Origin: Pseudolabrys sp.
Lineage (GTDB): Bacteria > Pseudomonadota > Alphaproteobacteria > Rhizobiales > Xanthobacteraceae
Length of the DNA: 43,385 nt
Assembly: GCA_022841665.1 (NCBI GenBank)
Contig: JALHRB010000029.1
Location: 1-43,385 of the forward strand
Direction: 5' to 3'
Of the stretch, positions 38,786 through 43,385 are shown piece after piece. Below the pieces are notes generated by a model. The model was given only the letters and a program-made list of their open reading frames with translations, ran no database searches and was not told the origin of the DNA. The position numbers and the translations under genes are program-made. Positions within the stretch are counted from its first letter, which is position 1. The number at the start of each line of letters is the position of its first letter.

Positions 38786-38795
38786 TCAGCCTTTT
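38777..38795 (+). terminator. Hairpin overlapping the purC stop, possible terminator
   Basis: AAAGGCT / AGCCTTT with a GATC loop, followed by one more T. The stop codon is within it. The T-run is short (TTTT), so it may only attenuate transcription into purS. Confidence 0.5.
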
Positions 38796-38812
38796 GCGGC
38801 CGTTGTGATTTG

Positions 38813-38902
38813 CGTCATGCCCGGCCTTGTGCCGGGCATCTACGTCTTTTACTTAGATTTGGCCGGAAGACGTGGATGGCCGGGACGAGCCCGGTCATGA
38901 CG
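38813..38902. repeat. Long palindromic intergenic repeat, family A (copy 2)
   Basis: CGTCATGCCCGG at the left and CCCGGTCATGACG at the right, with inner TACGTCTT / AAGACGTGG arms, matching the layout of 12582-12666. It lies between purC and purS and ends 22 nt before the purS start. Confidence 0.85.
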
Positions 38903-38924
38903 AGCTCATGGCAATAGGCGAATT

Positions 38925-39170
38925 ATGAAAGCCCGCGTCACCGTCACCCTCAAAACCGGCATCCTCGACCCGCAAGGCAAGGCGATCGAGGGCGCGCTGC
39001 GCGCGCTCGGGATCGAGGGCATCGCCAGCGTGCGGCAGGGCAAGATGTTCGAGATCGAACTCGACGGCACCGCCGACCGCGCCAAGGCGGAGGCGCTGCT
39101 CAAGCAGGCCGCCGACAAGCTTCTGGCCAACACGGTGATCGAGAATTACCGCGTGGACGTGCTGGGATGA
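38925..39170 (+). CDS. purS: Phosphoribosylformylglycinamidine synthase subunit PurS
   Basis: PurS is the small structural subunit that joins PurQ and small PurL into active FGAM synthase. The 81-residue product has the family pattern: [29 protein letters not shown], then [13 protein letters not shown] and a final ENYRVDV. Its ATG overlaps the stop of a six-codon minicistron (38908-38928), so coupling is possible. purQ follows after 13 nt. Confidence 0.96.
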   Translation: MKARVTVTLKTGILDPQGKAIEGALRALGIEGIASVRQGKMFEIELDGTADRAKAEALLKQAADKLLANTVIENYRVDVLG

Positions 39171-39183
39171 ACCGGGGGCTGTC

Positions 39184-39885
39184 ATGAAAGCCGCCGTCCT
39201 CGTCTTTCCCGGCATTAATCGCGAACGTGATATGGCGCGCACGCTCAAGCTCGTGTCGGGGCAGGCGCCGGCGATGGTCTGGCACGCCGAGACCGCGTTG
39301 CCGGCCGGCACCGATTTGGTCGTCATTCCCGGCGGCTTTTCCTACGGCGACTACCTGCGCTGCGGGGCGATCGCCGCGCGCAGCCCGGTCATGGACGCCG
39401 TGCGCGCCTTCGCCGCCAAAGGCGGGCTGGTGCTCGGCGTCTGCAACGGCTTCCAGATCCTGTGCGAGGCGGGCCTCCTGCCGGGCGTGCTGATGCGCAA
39501 CCAGCAACTCCGCTTCATTTGCCGCGACGTCTACCTGAAGGTCGAGCGCTCAAACACGCCGTTCACGCGCGGCTACAATGCCGGCCAAGTCATCCGCGTG
39601 CCGGTCGCGCACGGCGAAGGCAACTACATCGCCGACGGCGAGACGGTGGCGCGGCTGGAAGGCGAGGGGCGGGTGCTGTTCCGCTACTGCTCGCCGGACG
39701 GGATGGTCGATCCGAACTGGAACCACAACGGCGCCATCAACGCCATCGCCGGCATCGTCAACGAGCGCGGCAACGTGCTCGGCATGATGCCGCATCCCGA
39801 GAACCACGTGGAAGCGAGCATCGGCCCGACCGACGGGCGCGGCCTGTTCGCCGGCCTGGCGGAGGCGCTCGCGAAGGCGGCGTAA
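39184..39885 (+). CDS. purQ: Phosphoribosylformylglycinamidine synthase subunit PurQ (glutaminase)
   Basis: PurQ splits glutamine and passes ammonia to PurL. The 233-residue class I glutamine amidotransferase has its nucleophile Cys 87 in GVCNGFQIL and the His/Glu pair at 204/206 in MMPHPENH. The N-terminus ([19 protein letters not shown]) and [19 protein letters not shown] are typical. It lies 13 nt after purS and 3 nt before the purL start, so the three subunits are made together. Confidence 0.97.
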   Translation: MKAAVLVFPGINRERDMARTLKLVSGQAPAMVWHAETALPAGTDLVVIPGGFSYGDYLRCGAIAARSPVMDAVRAFAAKGGLVLGVCNGFQILCEAGLLPGVLMRNQQLRFICRDVYLKVERSNTPFTRGYNAGQVIRVPVAHGEGNYIADGETVARLEGEGRVLFRYCSPDGMVDPNWNHNGAINAIAGIVNERGNVLGMMPHPENHVEASIGPTDGRGLFAGLAEALAKAA

Positions 39886-39888
39886 TCA

Positions 39889-42099
<2,211 letters not shown>

Positions 42100-42156
42100 T
42101 TGCCGGCCGGCGCGGCATCCGCCGAAATGTTTTTCGTCAGATTGAGGGGCGACATC

Positions 42157-42510
42157 GTGCGAAAGCTGGCTTTGGCGATACTGGCTGCGGCGGCTGCGAT
42201 GGGGTCGCTGACCGCGCCCGAACCTGCCTCGGCTCAGGTTGACATCTATATCGGGCCGCCGCGTTACGAGCCCTATTATCCGCCGCCGCCACCGAGGCGC
42301 TATCGGCGCGATTACGAATATTATTACGACGACTACGGCCCGCCGCCGCGCCGTTATTACGGCCCGCCGCCGCGCCATTATTACGGCCCGCCGCCGGGCT
42401 ATCGCGCGCCGCCGCCGCGGCGCGAGCGCTACGCACCGCCGCGCAACGGCAAATGCCCGGCCGGTCACACGATCCAGGACGGTCTCTGCAAGCCGTACCG
42501 CGGCTACTAG
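42157..42510 (+). CDS. Small secreted Tyr/Pro-rich protein, paralogue 1
   Basis: A 117-residue exported protein, start GTG at 42157 with GAGGGG 7 nt upstream. The signal peptide MRKLALAILAAAAAMG...ASA is cleaved near residue 27-30. The mature part is Pro/Tyr/Arg-rich with tandem RYYGPPPRHYYGPPP-like repeats, then a compact C-terminus NGKCPAGHTIQDGLCKPYRGY with two Cys. The same ending recurs in the next gene, so the two are tandem paralogues. Low-complexity mature sequence suggests an envelope or surface role; function unknown. Confidence 0.75.
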   Translation: MRKLALAILAAAAAMGSLTAPEPASAQVDIYIGPPRYEPYYPPPPPRRYRRDYEYYYDDYGPPPRRYYGPPPRHYYGPPPGYRAPPPRRERYAPPRNGKCPAGHTIQDGLCKPYRGY

Positions 42511-42562
42511 GCGAGCCCGGCGACGGCCGGCTCCGGGAACATTTTGGCGCGGCGGAACTTGT

Positions 42563-42581
42563 CCCTCCACACTGTGGAGGG
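42563..42581 (+). promoter_or_regulatory. Hairpin that covers the ribosome binding site of the next gene
   Basis: A perfect 8-bp stem, CCCTCCAC (42563-42570) / GTGGAGGG (42574-42581), with an ACT triloop. The right arm contains the GGAGGG Shine-Dalgarno 7 nt before the ATG at 42589. Folding would hide it. No T-run follows, so it is not a terminator. Confidence 0.65.
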
Positions 42582-42588
42582 CTTTACG

Positions 42589-42858
42589 ATGAAGATGTTG
42601 GCTTTGGCAGTGCTTGTCGGCGCCGGCGCACTTGTGGCGCCGGCCGGTAGCGCTTCGGCGCAGGGCTATTATTCGGGCCCGGGCTTCAGCGTGCAGATCG
42701 GCCCGCGCTACGAAGAGCCGCGCTACCGGCGCGACCGTTACCGTTACTATGCGGAGGATTACGGCCCGCGCGAGCGGCACTATCGTCCGCGCCGCGGCAA
42801 GTGCCCGCGGCACTACACCGTGCAGGACGGCGTCTGCAAACCGTACCGCGGTTACTAG
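42589..42858 (+). CDS. Small secreted Tyr/Arg-rich protein, paralogue 2
   Basis: An 89-residue exported protein, ATG at 42589 with GGAGGG upstream inside a hairpin. Signal peptide MKMLALAVLVGAGALVAPAG...ASA, cleaved near residue 25. The mature part is Tyr/Arg-rich (RYRRDRYRYYAEDYGPRERHYRPR) and ends RGKCPRHYTVQDGVCKPYRGY, matching the ending of the preceding gene at most positions (GKCP..(H/Y)T.QDG.CKPYRGY). The two conserved Cys could form a disulfide. Function unknown. A terminator follows. Confidence 0.75.
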   Translation: MKMLALAVLVGAGALVAPAGSASAQGYYSGPGFSVQIGPRYEEPRYRRDRYRYYAEDYGPRERHYRPRRGKCPRHYTVQDGVCKPYRGY

Positions 42859-42882
42859 TCATACAAGCGCGCACTGAAACGC

Positions 42883-42912
42883 AGAGGCCGCCTCGTGGGC
42901 GGCCTCTTCGTT
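42883..42912. terminator. Bidirectional terminator
   Basis: AGAGGCCGCC / GGCGGCCTCT: a 10-bp perfect stem with a TCGTG loop, then TTCGTTT. It lies between the secreted protein gene and the convergent Cys-rich gene and could serve both. Confidence 0.75.
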
Positions 42913-42933
42913 TGCGGGCGCGTGATCGGCCGC

Positions 42934-43385
42934 TCAGCGCAGCGGCGCAGTCACCCTTCGCGCCATCTTGCAGCGGATGGTCAGGTTGTCCTCGTGCGCC
43001 GCGAGGCACGCGAGTTCGCGCCCGCCGCCGGGCTCAACGCCGCGGCAGTGCCGCACGAGGTCGAGCTTGCAGGCGCGCAGCATCACGGCGGCATTCGCGA
43101 TCGGCGCCTTCGGCCGGCCCGGCGCAGGCGCCGCTTCCGGCGGCGCGGTGATGACGGCGGCCGGCGTCGCCGCCGGGGCAGGCGCGCCCATGGTCGCGCT
43201 GACGACCGATTTGCAGGCGGCCGAGAGCGTGCCGACGTTCTTTTGCAGGCAGCCGAGCGCTTCCTTGCCGCCGGGCTGGACGCCGCGGCACTTCGACATG
43301 AAGTCGTTGCGGCAGTTCTGCTTCATCGCCGCCTGCTGCGCGGCCGTCGGTGTGGCGGCGGGCGCGGCCGCGGCCGGCGCGGCCG
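42934..43385 (-). CDS. Cysteine-rich repeat protein, 5' part cut by window edge
   Basis: The frame runs from the stop at 42934 to the right edge without a start being forced; the visible 150 codons begin in a Pro/Ala-rich stretch. Two copies of a Cys-rich GLG1-like repeat are visible: CRNDFMSKCRGVQPGGKEALGCLQ...AACK and CKLDLVRHCRGVEPGGGRELACLA...IRCK, joined by a long Ala/Pro linker. Each has four Cys with the C-D-C-PGG-CL pattern. Rhizobial proteins with these repeats usually have signal peptides; here the N-terminus is outside the window. Function unknown. Confidence 0.8.
   Translation of the reverse strand, partial: AAPAAAAPAATPTAAQQAAMKQNCRNDFMSKCRGVQPGGKEALGCLQKNVGTLSAACKSVVSATMGAPAPAATPAAVITAPPEAAPAPGRPKAPIANAAVMLRACKLDLVRHCRGVEPGGGRELACLAAHEDNLTIRCKMARRVTAPLR

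Noticed and set aside
42563-42581. Terminator between the two secreted protein genes
   Set aside because: No T-run follows, and the right arm is the Shine-Dalgarno of the next gene.

Overview
This window is high-GC chromosomal DNA from an alphaproteobacterium. It most resembles the order Hyphomicrobiales (Rhizobiales), near the Bradyrhizobium / Rhodopseudomonas / Pseudolabrys relatives. The reasons are the flgB-flgC-fliE-fliQ-fliR-flhB-cckA order, a GAAC-N7-GAAC SOS box in front of recA, CtrA-like boxes near the flagellar genes, an alphaproteobacterial F1-ATPase zeta subunit next to purC, and palindromic intergenic repeats of types common in this group. The placement is inferred from protein and repeat recognition only; no search was run.

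Layout. 1-7158: a partial fliO faces a flagellar basal-body and export operon (flgB, flgC, fliE, fliQ, fliR, flhB), followed by the hybrid kinase cckA, the top of the CckA-ChpT-CtrA pathway. 7159-16054: small envelope proteins, a Tim44-like protein, PilZ and GGDEF proteins (c-di-GMP), a cold-shock protein with a clear terminator, two cupins, a lectin-like secreted protein, a GST, a SET-domain protein, a lipoprotein broken by one frameshift and a membrane-anchored unknown. 16266-18932: a compact accessory island with a HigB/HigA-type toxin-antitoxin pair and an AIPR-family (abortive infection) protein of visibly lower GC. 19030-23840: class I fumarase, a run of very small conserved-looking proteins, then SOS-controlled recA. 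24146-29987: htpX, alaS and a Kef-type K+/H+ antiporter.

29997-37715: two unrelated-looking NADP isocitrate dehydrogenases (dimeric icd and monomeric idh) flank a two-gene unit. That unit is a Tat-exported intradiol-dioxygenase-like protein that lacks the usual tyrosine ligands, plus a four-histidine ferric-reductase-like membrane protein. I consider this pair the best candidate for an undescribed system. Next come trmJ fused to a degenerate DUF559 nuclease domain, an HpcH/HpaI aldolase and the ATPase zeta subunit. 38018-42099: purC, purS, purQ and purL of purine synthesis. 42157-43385: two tandem paralogous small secreted proteins, the second with a hairpin over its ribosome binding site, and a partial cysteine-rich repeat protein running off the right edge.

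Intergenic spaces are rich in palindromic repeats of about six families, two of them inside the flagellar operon. No rRNA, tRNA, CRISPR array or insertion sequence was found.
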